Positions 1-6,660 of a stretch of 8,467 nt of DNA are shown in pieces. Every line of letters starts with the position of its first letter. Position 1 is the first letter of the stretch. The DNA comes from Hydrogenophaga sp. (lineage in GTDB: Bacteria > Pseudomonadota > Gammaproteobacteria > Burkholderiales > Burkholderiaceae_C). The DNA is taken from positions 1 to 8,467 of the forward strand of contig JAIFNE010000145.1 of the NCBI GenBank assembly GCA_020047875.1, read 5' to 3'. The notes below the pieces were generated by a model. The model did not search any database. It saw only the letters and a list, made by a program, of their open reading frames with translations, and had not been told where the DNA came from. The position numbers were made by a program, and so were the translations under genes.

Positions 1-410
<410 letters not shown>

Positions 411-411
411 C

Positions 412-1071
412 ATGAACCACACCATGCCCACCACCTGCCCCACCACCTGTTTCACCCGCCCCGCCTTCACCTCGCGGGTTGTCCCGGTCATCGTGCTGAC
501 CGACCCGGCCCACGCCGTGCCGCTGGCCCACGCCCTGCTGGAAGGCGGCATCGACGTGATGGAGATCACCCTGCGCTCGGCCGCGGCGCTGGCGTCCATC
601 GAGGCGGTGGCCAGGGCCGTGCCGCAAATGCACCTGGGCGCGGGCACGGTGACCCGCGTGGCCGAGGTGCAGCAGGTGATCGACGCGGGCGCCAGTTTTG
701 CGCTCTCGCCCGGCTGCACCGACGCGCTGGCCAACGCGGTGAAGGCGGCCAACCTGCCCTTCATCCCTGGCGTGATGACGCCGGGCGAGGTGATGCACCG
801 GCGCGAGCAAGGCTTCAGCCTGATGAAGCTGTTCCCGGCGCAGCAAGCCGGCGGCCTGGGCATGCTCAAGGCGCTGGGCGCCCCGCTTTCTGATGTGATG
901 TTCTGCCCCACTGGCGGCGTGAGCACCGAGAACCTGAAAGACTTTCTGAGCCTGCCCAACGTGGCCATGGCCGGCGGCAGCTGGCTCACGCCTGCCAGCG
1001 CGCTGGCGGCCGGCGACTGGGCTGGCATCACCCGCCTGGCCAAAGAGGCCACCGCCATCGCCCACCGATAA
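412..1071 (+). CDS. eda: KDPG / KHG aldolase (2-dehydro-3-deoxy-phosphogluconate aldolase)
   Basis: Eda is a class I aldolase that cleaves KDPG to pyruvate and glyceraldehyde 3-phosphate, the second Entner-Doudoroff reaction. It acts as a soluble (beta/alpha)8 barrel, usually a trimer. Counting from the ATG at 412, the protein has 219 residues, close to the 213 of the E. coli enzyme. Visible family elements are EGGIDVMEITLRS, with the expected catalytic Glu51 and phosphate-binding Arg55, then GAGTV, SPG, IPGVMTP, the Schiff-base Lys139 in LMKLFPAQ, and FCPTGGVS. The frame is open upstream to 346 inside edd, but the ATG at 412 lies one base after the edd stop and gives the expected length. A second in-frame ATG at 424 is possible. 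No clear Shine-Dalgarno sequence precedes either, which fits translational coupling to edd. Confidence 0.96.
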   Translation: MNHTMPTTCPTTCFTRPAFTSRVVPVIVLTDPAHAVPLAHALLEGGIDVMEITLRSAAALASIEAVARAVPQMHLGAGTVTRVAEVQQVIDAGASFALSPGCTDALANAVKAANLPFIPGVMTPGEVMHRREQGFSLMKLFPAQQAGGLGMLKALGAPLSDVMFCPTGGVSTENLKDFLSLPNVAMAGGSWLTPASALAAGDWAGITRLAKEATAIAHR

Positions 1072-1090
1072 TCGCGGCCAAACACCACCC

Positions 1091-1155
1091 GGGGCGAGCC
1101 TGTCGAAGCCCTCGCACCGCCACACCGCGCCCCCTTTCGACAGGCTCAAGGCGAA
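1091..1155. repeat. REP-like dispersed palindrome between eda and pgi
   Basis: A perfect 12-bp inverted repeat is present: GAGCCTGTCGAA at 1096-1107 and TTCGACAGGCTC at 1136-1147, separated by 28 bases and followed by AAGGCGAACGGG. The core TTCGACAGGCTCA-GGCGAACGG is recognised from memory as a dispersed intergenic element in many Burkholderiales and Pseudomonas-type genomes. When read on the minus strand it gives the familiar spurious peptide FALSLSKG. It fills most of the 105-base eda-pgi gap. It could act as a transcript-stabilising hairpin or attenuator between the two genes, but that is inference. Confidence 0.7.
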
Positions 1156-1176
1156 CGGGAACACAGCGCCCGCCCC

Positions 1177-2802
1177 ATGCCCACACCCACCCAACTCCCC
1201 GCCTGGCAACACCTCTCGGCCCTCGCCGCCAGCCCGCAGCCCCACCTGCGCGAGCGCCTCAACCAGCCCGGCCGCAGCGCGCTGCAGGCCAGCGCGGCCG
1301 GCACCGGCATTCGGCTGGACTTCACCCGCCAGGCTTTCGACAGCGCCATCTGGGCCGCGCTGATGCAGCTGGCCCGCGAGGCCGAGGTGGAAGGTCAGCG
1401 CAGCGCCATGTTCGCCGGCGAAGCCATCAACACCACCGAGCAGCGCGCGGTGCTGCATGTGGCCTTGCGCGGTGCGCCTGGCGCCAGCGGTGACGCCGCG
1501 CCCTGGGGCGCCGCCATTCAGCAGCTGGTGCAAACCGAGCTGGACCGCGTGTGCGACTTCGTTGACCGGGTGCGCGCGGGTGAGGTTCGGGGCAGCACCG
1601 GCCTGGCCATCACCGATGTGGTGAACATCGGCATTGGCGGCTCCGACCTTGGCCCGCGCATGGCGGCCGAGGCGCTCGCCCCGTGGTGCAGCGGTGGCCA
1701 CCATGCCCAGGGCCCGGGCCCGCGCGTGCACTTCGTCAGCAACCCCGACGCTTGGGCGCTGCACAGCACGCTGAGCGCGCTCAACCCCCAGACCACGCTG
1801 GTGATCGTGGCCAGCAAAACCTTCACCACTCAGGAAACCATGACCAACGCCGCCTCCGCGCGGCGCTGGCTGGAAGACGGCGGCGTTGCAGGCGCCGCGC
1901 AGAGCGCGCACCTCGTCGCCATCACCGCCGCGCCGCAGAAGTCGGCCGTAGCCGGCTACCCGGCCGAACACACCTTCACCTTCTGGGACTGGGTGGGCGG
2001 CCGGTATTCCGTGTGGTCGGCGCTGGGCATGCCACTGGCGCTGGCCATCGGCTCCCGGGCCTTCCGCGAATTCCTCGCCGGCGGCCAGGCCATGGACGAA
2101 CACTTCCGCTCGGCCCCGCTGGAGCAGAATCTGCCCGCCATCCTGGCCCTGAGCGGGGTGTGGAACCGCAACTTCCTGAACTGCCCCACCCAGCTGCTCT
2201 CGTGCTACCCCAGCCGCCTGGCGCGCTTTGCGCCCTTCGTGCAGCAGCTGGACATGGAAAGCAACGGCAAGCGCATCCGAAAAGACGGCCAGCCGGTTGA
2301 AGCCAGCACCGGCCCCATCGTCTGGGGCGGCCTGGGCATTGACGGCCAACACGCCTACTTTCAGCTGCTGCACCAGGGCACGCACCGGGTGCCGGTTGAG
2401 TTTGTCGGGGTGGAGTCGGAAGACACGCCGCTGCCGCTGGCGGCCGAGCACCACCGGGTGGTCAACCTCAACCTGCGCGCCCAGTCCCAGGCCCTGGCCG
2501 AAGGCCGTGGCGCCGCCGACACCCTGCAGGCGCTGATGCTTGAGGGCCAGAGCGCCGAACGGGCCGAGCTTTTCGTCAGCCAGCGCAGCTTCCCCGGCGA
2601 CGTGCCCAACAGCGTGCTCTGGCTCGACCAGCTCACCCCGCACCGCCTGGGCGCGCTGATCGCGCTGTACGAACACAAGGTGTTTGTGCAGGCCACCATC
2701 TGGGGAATCAACCCCTACGACCAATGGGGCGTGGAGCTGGGCAAAACCATGGCCAAGCAAATGGAAACCAGCCGCAGCGTTGATCACTCCCCTCCCCGCT
2801 GA
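1177..2802 (+). CDS. pgi: Glucose-6-phosphate isomerase
   Basis: Pgi interconverts glucose 6-phosphate and fructose 6-phosphate in the cytoplasm, linking glycolysis/gluconeogenesis to the Entner-Doudoroff enzymes encoded just upstream. The 541-residue product is near the 549 of E. coli Pgi, so it is full length. Landmarks include IGIGGSDLGPRMAAEAL (sugar-phosphate binding), SKTFTTQET, signature 1 in WVGGRYSVWSALG, and signature 2 in NPYDQWGVELGK. Catalytic residues by family alignment are Glu361 (DMESNGK), His392 (DGQHAYFQLLHQGT) and Lys523 (VELGK). The ATG at 1177 is the first usable start and lies about 22 bases past the REP-like element. No good Shine-Dalgarno is visible there. The gene may be co-transcribed with edd-eda across the palindrome. 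No damage is seen. Confidence 0.97.
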   Translation: MPTPTQLPAWQHLSALAASPQPHLRERLNQPGRSALQASAAGTGIRLDFTRQAFDSAIWAALMQLAREAEVEGQRSAMFAGEAINTTEQRAVLHVALRGAPGASGDAAPWGAAIQQLVQTELDRVCDFVDRVRAGEVRGSTGLAITDVVNIGIGGSDLGPRMAAEALAPWCSGGHHAQGPGPRVHFVSNPDAWALHSTLSALNPQTTLVIVASKTFTTQETMTNAASARRWLEDGGVAGAAQSAHLVAITAAPQKSAVAGYPAEHTFTFWDWVGGRYSVWSALGMPLALAIGSRAFREFLAGGQAMDEHFRSAPLEQNLPAILALSGVWNRNFLNCPTQLLSCYPSRLARFAPFVQQLDMESNGKRIRKDGQPVEASTGPIVWGGLGIDGQHAYFQLLHQGTHRVPVEFVGVESEDTPLPLAAEHHRVVNLNLRAQSQALAEGRGAADTLQALMLEGQSAERAELFVSQRSFPGDVPNSVLWLDQLTPHRLGALIALYEHKVFVQATIWGINPYDQWGVELGKTMAKQMETSRSVDHSPPR

Positions 2803-2813
2803 GGGCAAGGTCT

Positions 2814-2842
2814 GAGGCCCGGCGAAGCCGGCTCCTGGGCTT
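2814..2842 (+). terminator. Possible weak terminator hairpin after pgi
   Basis: Twelve bases after the pgi stop, CCGGC-GAA-GCCGG can form a short hairpin, flanked by GAG and CTC that can extend the stem with a small bulge. The T run that follows is only TTT, after CTGGGC. This is a weak match to an intrinsic terminator, and its placement is the main argument for it. Confidence 0.3.
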
Positions 2843-2857
2843 TACTGGACTGAATTC

Positions 2858-2900
2858 ATGAACAACGACCTTGCGCATCGCCCTCATTGCCCACGACAAA
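2858..2900 (+). pseudogene. mgsA: 5' remnant of a methylglyoxal synthase gene, frameshifted
   Basis: In the frame starting at 2868 the sequence reads TLRIALIAHDKN, which closely resembles the start of bacterial methylglyoxal synthase (xxRIALIAHDxKK). That enzyme converts dihydroxyacetone phosphate to methylglyoxal. An ATG at 2858-2860 sits at the right distance but one base out of frame. Removing one A from ATGAACAACG would give M-N-T-T-L-R-I-A-L-I-A-H-D-K. After residue 14 or so the resemblance stops and the frame runs into unrelated sequence. This suggests a gene that lost all but its 5' tip and gained a one-base insertion. The piece is very short, so chance similarity cannot be ruled out, but the position after pgi is metabolically sensible. 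Confidence 0.45.
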
Positions 2901-2932
2901 AACATGAATCCGCGACCTCGATTGCAAGTTCT

Positions 2933-2969
2933 GTCAAATGCAGCCGCACGAATTGCCGCTGCATCTGAC
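2933..2969. repeat. Inverted repeat in the pgi-MCP intergenic region
   Basis: TCAAATGCAGC (2934-2944) and GCTGCATCTGA (2958-2968) are complementary at 10 of 11 positions, around a 13-base centre. There is no T run after it, so it is not a standard terminator. It lies about 50 bases upstream of the candidate chemoreceptor promoter and could be an operator or simply residue of the decayed mgsA region. The rest of the 310-base gap 2803-3112 holds only the mgsA remnant, the hairpin after pgi and the promoter candidate. Confidence 0.35.
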
Positions 2970-3017
2970 GGGCTCTAAAATTGACGTCAGATAGAAAGAG
3001 AAAGGGCCATTAAGGTG

Positions 3018-3044
3018 TTAAGTTTTGAATTTAGCGGTCGTTAC
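3018..3044 (+). promoter_or_regulatory. Candidate sigma-28 (FliA) promoter for the chemoreceptor
   Basis: TTAAGTTT at 3018-3025 and GTCGTTAC at 3037-3044 are separated by exactly 11 bases. They match the flagellar sigma-28 consensus TAAAGTTT-N11-GCCGATAA at 7 of 8 and 5 of 8 positions. The expected start of transcription would leave a leader of about 60 bases before the chemoreceptor ATG. Chemoreceptor genes are commonly in the FliA regulon, so the context agrees. The -10 half is imperfect. Confidence 0.45.
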
Positions 3045-3112
3045 CTGAAGGCTGCACTCGAAACCTCTGTGGTTCGAGGCGCTTTGTTGTCGTTTTCCTG
3101 AAAGAACCCAGA

Positions 3113-4894
3113 ATGATTTTCAACTTTGCACGCTTGGGTACACGCTTGGTGACGGTGCTCGCTCTCATCCTGGGGGCGTTCGTGGTCATCAGTGTCGCCA
3201 TTTGGGTGGGGTTGGGCGAGGTGGAGAGCGAGGCCCGCGGCATCAGCGAGCAACGGGTGCCTCAAGTAGAACGCGTCGGCAACATGCGCACCGAATCGGC
3301 TCGCGCCCACTCGCTGACAAGACAAAGCCTGTTGGACACCACCCCAGATCAACTCAAAAAGACCCAGGCCGAGCTGGCTCAATCTCTCCAAACGCTCCAC
3401 TCGGACCTGGATGCGTTCGAGAAGACAATTTTTTCGAAGGAAGCCCGGCAGCAGGTCGCCGATATGAGAGTTTTTCTGGCCTCCTACGTCACAGCGTTGG
3501 ACCAATTCCAGAAACACTTGGACGAGGGCAACCGGGAAGCGGCACTGGCCCAGTTGCCCGCCGTCCAGACCGCACGCGCACCCATGCTGAAAGTGCTCGT
3601 CGAAAAGGGCGTCTGGCAAAACGAAATTTTGAGGCAGCGCACGCAACTGATCGAAGCTGAAGCCATCTCCCTGAAAAACAAACTGGCGGTGATGATGGCC
3701 ACCCTTCTGGCCGTGGCAGTGGCCGCATCGGTCTGGTTGACAAAGCAGCTGCACACCCGTCTGACGGAAGCCACCCAAGTGGCCCAGCGCGTCGCTGCCA
3801 ACGACCTGGCTGAACCCGTTGCCGTGACCGGCAACGACGAATTCACCGCCCTGTTGCGCGAAATGGCCAGCATGCGCGACGCGCTGCACGGCGTGGTGGC
3901 AGCTGCCCGCCAGGCCAGCGACAACATTCAGGGGGCGGCCAACGAAGTCGCCTACGGTAACCAAGACTTGTCCAACCGCACTGAAGCCGCAGCCAGCAAC
4001 CTGGAGGAAACCGCAAGCAGCATGGAAGAGATCACTGCCACTGTGCGCCAGAGTGCCGATGCCGCATCTCAGGCCAACCAGCTCGCCAGCAGCGCCACCG
4101 AAGTGGCGATTCGCGGGGGTCAGGTGGTGAGCCAGGTGGTCAGCACCATGAACGATATCAACCGCAGCAGCCAGCAGATTGCCAACATCATCGGCGTCAT
4201 TGACGCCATCGCTTTCCAGACCAACATCCTGGCCTTGAATGCTGCTGTCGAAGCCGCCCGAGCTGGCGAACAAGGCAGAGGCTTTGCGGTGGTGGCCTTG
4301 GAGGTGCGCAACTTGGCAGGGCGAAGCGCGCAGGCCGCCAAAGAAATCAAAGACCTCATCAACGCCAGCGTTGACAAAGTGCAAAGCGGCACGAATCAGG
4401 TGCAGGACGCGGGCAAAACCATGGATCAGATCGTGGCCAGCGTACGGCGCGTGACCGATGTGATAGCGGAAATTGCAGCCGCCGCGGCAGAGCAAAGCAG
4501 TGGCATCGCCCAAGTTAACGTTGCCGTGACCCAGCTCGACCAGATGACCCAGCAAAACGCAGCGCTGGTAGAGCAAAGCACCGCTGCAGCCGAAAGCCTC
4601 AGAGATCAGGCAAACCAACTGGCCGAGGTTGTCAGCGTGTTCAAGCTGAACAGCGGTGCCTCCAGCATGCCCAGCTCTGCCCCACGCGCGGCACCGCGCC
4701 CTGAGCAGGCACCGTCCAGCCCCAGGAAAAAAGTGGCGGAGTCTTCACGGCCAGAAAGTGCTGGCGCCAACAAAAGCCTGAAACCACCACACCCCAAACC
4801 AGGCCCCAGCCCAGCACTCAGGCGTCCAGCCTTGGCAAGGCCTGCCACATCACAGACGAAACCCGCTGAAGACGGGGAGTGGGAAAACTTCTGA
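3113..4894 (+). CDS. Methyl-accepting chemotaxis protein (4HB-HAMP-MCP) with C-terminal WxxF tether
   Basis: This is a 593-residue inner-membrane chemoreceptor that would signal through CheW and CheA to the flagellar motor. Membrane segment 1 spans roughly residues 11-34. A periplasmic part of about 155 residues, helical and without cysteines, fits a four-helix-bundle ligand domain. Membrane segment 2 is about 191-209, HAMP about 210-262, and the cytoplasmic signalling coiled coil about 270-512. The conserved hairpin tip is IDAIAFQTNILALNAAVEAA followed by RAGEQGRGFAVVALEVRNLA (from residue 363). Glu-Glu pairs typical of methylation helices occur around EETASSMEEI. A Pro/Ala/Ser/Lys-rich flexible linker (about 514-588) leads to the final pentapeptide EWENF, resembling the NWETF motif that tethers CheR and CheB. 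The ligand cannot be predicted. The ATG at 3113 gives the complete N-terminal membrane anchor, and the Shine-Dalgarno is weak. Confidence 0.93.
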   Translation: MIFNFARLGTRLVTVLALILGAFVVISVAIWVGLGEVESEARGISEQRVPQVERVGNMRTESARAHSLTRQSLLDTTPDQLKKTQAELAQSLQTLHSDLDAFEKTIFSKEARQQVADMRVFLASYVTALDQFQKHLDEGNREAALAQLPAVQTARAPMLKVLVEKGVWQNEILRQRTQLIEAEAISLKNKLAVMMATLLAVAVAASVWLTKQLHTRLTEATQVAQRVAANDLAEPVAVTGNDEFTALLREMASMRDALHGVVAAARQASDNIQGAANEVAYGNQDLSNRTEAAASNLEETASSMEEITATVRQSADAASQANQLASSATEVAIRGGQVVSQVVSTMNDINRSSQQIANIIGVIDAIAFQTNILALNAAVEAARAGEQGRGFAVVALEVRNLAGRSAQAAKEIKDLINASVDKVQSGTNQVQDAGKTMDQIVASVRRVTDVIAEIAAAAAEQSSGIAQVNVAVTQLDQMTQQNAALVEQSTAAAESLRDQANQLAEVVSVFKLNSGASSMPSSAPRAAPRPEQAPSSPRKKVAESSRPESAGANKSLKPPHPKPGPSPALRRPALARPATSQTKPAEDGEWENF

Positions 4895-4963
4895 GAGTGC
4901 GTGGGCTGCTTTCAAGATGCTTTGAGGTCGAAGCCTGGTGAGCCTTGGTTTTGCGCGGCCTAA

Positions 4964-5260
4964 CGAGCTAAGCGGAACCTGATCATCCTCGATGACCTGT
5001 TCCTGGCCAGGCGCCTCAGCGAGCACGCCGCCGAGGTGCTGCAGGCCATCGTGCACCAGCGCTACAAGCTGCGCCGCTCCATCGTCATCACCTCCAACCG
5101 CGTGCTGCAGGACTGGGGCAAATATCTGGGCGACGCCACCATGGCCACCACCATCCTGGACCGGCTCATGCACCGCTGCGCGATGCTGGAGTTCGAGGGC
5201 AAGAGCGACCGGCTCAAGGAGGCCGCTGCACGCATCGCCATCACACCCGAGTCGTCATAA
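4964..5260 (+). pseudogene. istB: IS21-family transposition helper ATPase IstB, C-terminal fragment
   Basis: The frame is open from 4964, just after an in-frame TAA, to the TAA at 5258-5260. It encodes RAKRNLIILDDLFLARRLSE and continues through IVHQRYKLRRSIVITSNRVL, QDWGKYLGDATMATTILDRL and MHRCAMLEFEGKSDRLKEAA. LIILDD is the Walker B strand, and SIVITSNR with the ATTILDRLMHR block are typical of the AAA+ helper IstB in IS21-like elements. The Walker A half and the whole transposase gene istA are missing, so the fragment cannot support transposition. Asp replaces the usual Tyr in the final GKSYRL motif, by recollection of the family. There is no start codon with a ribosome site at the proper place. 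Direct terminal repeats follow at once (5276-5321), as expected at the istB end of such an element. Confidence 0.85.
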
Positions 5261-5275
5261 TCTGACCGTCCTGCC

Positions 5276-5321
5276 TGGGGGAATTTGGGGTGGCCAAGGG
5301 TGGGGGAATTTGACCTGGCCA
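5276..5321. repeat. Two direct copies of an IS21-type terminal repeat
   Basis: Two 21-bp copies start at 5276 and 5301, 25 bases apart. They share TGGGGGAATTTG and TGGCCA and differ only in the three bases between (GGG versus ACC). Multiple short direct repeats at each end are the transposase-binding sites of IS21-family elements. They sit 15 bases after the istB stop, so this is the preserved right end, with the tip near 5321-5325. No matching left end is seen in the window. Confidence 0.75.
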
Positions 5322-5335
5322 TCAGGAAACACGCT

Positions 5336-5394
5336 AAAGCCCGCGTTGGCGTCTGCGGCCGTCTTGTAGCCGCAGTGCCCCAAGCACGGGCTTT
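5336..5394 (-). terminator. Nested hairpin structure at the 3' end of murI
   Basis: An outer 8-bp inverted repeat, AAAGCCCG (5336-5343) and CGGGCTTT (5387-5394), encloses a perfect 7-bp hairpin (CTGCGGC 5353-5359, GCCGCAG 5369-5375) and a small GTGC/GCAC hairpin (5375-5387). Read on the minus strand, the outer stem ends CGGGCTTT, a short T run. It begins at the murI stop codon and may terminate murI and, on the plus strand, any read-through from the IS remnant (CGGGCTTTT). The branched layout is unusual for a simple terminator. Confidence 0.4.
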
Positions 5395-6206
5395 TAGGCG
5401 CTGTCGGCAGGAAGCTCGAACACCTGCTCAAAAGGCTCGTTGATCGCGGTGAGGAACGAGGACAGAAGCGCCGTGGAGCCAGAGGTGTAGAACGTTGTGG
5501 CGGCCTGGCTCAGGCTGGACGCCGGCGCCAGGGTCAGCAGCACGCGGGCCAGTTGCTCTGCAATCGCATCGGAAGGCTCCACGATGAAGACCGCCGGACC
5601 CGCCGTCTCAGCGATCTCCCGGGCAAGGAATGCGTAGTGCGTGCAGCCCAGAACAATGGTGTCTGCGCCCTGGGCAACGCCCGGCAAGATGTACTGCCGC
5701 AGCAGTTCGCGGGTTGCGGTGCTGCTGAACTCGGCAAGCTCCACCTGATCGGCCAGACCGGGGCAGGCCTGGAGAATGATGCGAACGTCATCGCCGTGAG
5801 CGCGGCACAGCCTTGCCACGGATTCACTGCGAACCGTGCTCGTGGTGGCCAGCACCAACATCACCTTGGACTTCGTGACCATCGCCGCGGGCTTGATGGC
5901 AGGCTCCATGGCCACGATCGGCAGCGGGTGCAGGCGGCGCAAGCTGGCCGCCACCAGCACACTGGCCGTGTTGCAGGCAATCACCATCGCCTTGGCGTTG
6001 TGCGCCATCAAGAAGCGCGACACCGCGGCGGCGCGCGCCTCGACGAACTCGGGTGATTGATCGCCATAAGGCGCGTGGCCGCTGTCGGCGACATAGATGA
6101 AAGTCTCCGCCGGCAGCCTGGCCCTCAGCGCCCGGAGAACAGACAAGCCGCCAACGCCAGAGTCGAATACGCCGATGGGTTGCGCCGGTGCGGCTGGGGG
6201 CGGCAT
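5394..6206 (-). CDS. murI: Glutamate racemase
   Basis: MurI converts L-glutamate to D-glutamate for peptidoglycan precursors, as a cofactor-independent cytoplasmic enzyme. Counting from the ATG at 6206, the product is 270 residues, normal for the family. The N-terminal IGVFDSGVGGLSVLRAL carries the catalytic-site Asp15-Ser16. YVADSGHAPYGDQS and VIACNTAS (Cys78) follow, and the second catalytic cysteine is Cys188 in LGCTHYAF. Both cysteines of the two-base mechanism are therefore intact. The frame is open upstream to a TTG at 6284, but the added 26 residues are low-complexity and not family-like, so the ATG is preferred. No strong Shine-Dalgarno is seen. It points the same way as the cassette genes and lies 138 bases past the last of them, probably as the chromosomal gene bordering the array. 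Confidence 0.95.
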   Translation of the reverse strand: MPPPAAPAQPIGVFDSGVGGLSVLRALRARLPAETFIYVADSGHAPYGDQSPEFVEARAAAVSRFLMAHNAKAMVIACNTASVLVAASLRRLHPLPIVAMEPAIKPAAMVTKSKVMLVLATTSTVRSESVARLCRAHGDDVRIILQACPGLADQVELAEFSSTATRELLRQYILPGVAQGADTIVLGCTHYAFLAREIAETAGPAVFIVEPSDAIAEQLARVLLTLAPASSLSQAATTFYTSGSTALLSSFLTAINEPFEQVFELPADSA

Positions 6207-6309
6207 GGTGGGTGTTGCGGGGCTTTGTGTTTGAGCCGATCGGGCGACGACGGCAGGACGCCGGGCACGGGCTGGTGAAACCAACCGCGTACCGCCGGCC
6301 AGGGTTCGT

Positions 6310-6350
6310 GGCCTACCGTTGAAACGCTGCTTGCGCGGGTGGGGTTAGAC
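6310..6350 (-). other. Degenerate or missing attC: distal boundary of the cassette array
   Basis: On the minus strand GTCTAAC (6350-6344) overlaps the stop codon of the antidote gene and fits the attC R'' consensus RYYYAAC. It differs by one base from the GCCTAAC predicted from the start of this cassette (GTTAGGC at 7310-7316). About 27 bases further on is GGTAGGC (6317-6311), one base off an R' box GTTAGGC. The L boxes and stem seen in the other two sites are not recognisable, and 40 bases is too short for a normal attC. The site may be decayed or partly deleted. The remaining bases down to murI (6207-6309) hold no gene that I recognise. Confidence 0.3.
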
Positions 6351-6650
6351 CACGCCCTTTGAGGCGGCAGGTGTGGCGTGCAATTGACGCCCCAGCGCGG
6401 CGACCACCTTGAGGATGGTTGCAAACTCAGGGTTGCCCGTTGGGGACAACGCCTTGTACAGGCTCTCGCGCCCCAAACCCGCCTCTCGGGCAACTTGCGT
6501 CATTCGCTTGGCGCGTGCGATGTCCCCCAACGCCGCAGCCACCAGAGCCGGGTCACCTTCTTCAAGCGCAGCCTCCAAATAGGCTGCCATCTCCTCGTCA
6601 GTTCGGAGGTGATCCGCTGGGTCCCAGGGCTTGGTTTCGGTATTGGCCAT
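6345..6650 (-). CDS. Addiction-module antidote protein, HI1420/HigA-like, without adjacent cognate toxin
   Basis: The 101-residue product matches the small helix-turn-helix antidote family known from Haemophilus HI1420 (also called HigA-like). An N-terminal acidic helix region (PADHLRTDEEMAAYLEAALE) precedes an HTH at about 36-70. The segment RESLYKALSPTGNPEFATIL and the KVVAALG that follows are diagnostic. Such proteins normally neutralise a RelE/HigB-type ribosome-dependent toxin encoded just upstream and repress their own operon. Here the upstream gene is instead a ribbon-helix-helix antitoxin, so the usual toxin is absent. The ATG at 6650 has a good ribosome site (AGGAGCAGGAAC) in the 10-base gap after that gene, so the three genes form one operon. 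It may be an orphan antidote, or may act as an anti-addiction or regulatory subunit. Its stop codon overlaps a possible attC R'' box. Confidence 0.85.
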   Translation of the reverse strand: MANTETKPWDPADHLRTDEEMAAYLEAALEEGDPALVAAALGDIARAKRMTQVAREAGLGRESLYKALSPTGNPEFATILKVVAALGRQLHATPAASKGVV

Positions 6651-6660
6651 GTTCCTGCTC

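Larger units (their letters stand above)
4964..5325 (+). mobile_element. Remnant of an IS21-family insertion sequence (right end only)
   Basis: The istB fragment and the double terminal repeat together mark a truncated IS21-like element. The left junction lies somewhere at 4895-4966, just after the chemoreceptor gene. The 70 bases before it (4895-4963) hold no recognisable gene or terminator. The element cannot move by itself, since istA, the ATPase P-loop and the left end are all absent. The insertion and later deletion may explain the break between the chemotaxis gene and murI. Confidence 0.75.

Noticed and set aside
2976..3013. TTGACG at 2981 as a sigma-70 -35 box, and TAAA...GCCATTAA as an alternative sigma-28 promoter
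   Set aside because: No -10 box is found 16-18 bases after TTGACG, and the TAAA to GCCATTAA spacing is 26 bases, far from 15.
3041..4618. 525-codon open frame on the minus strand opposite the chemoreceptor
   Set aside because: It is antisense to a well-conserved receptor and lacks any recognisable domain.
4958..4978. GTTAGGC on the minus strand with upstream CCGCTTAGCTC, resembling the L'-R' half of an attC
   Set aside because: No matching L'' or R'' half is present, and the bases appear to encode part of the istB fragment (RAKRN). It is a possible secondary site, but chance is as likely.
6207..6284. TTG at 6284 as start of murI
   Set aside because: The extra 26 residues are Ala/Pro/Arg-rich and absent from the glutamate racemase family. 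The ATG at 6206 is at the usual distance from IGVFDSGVGG.
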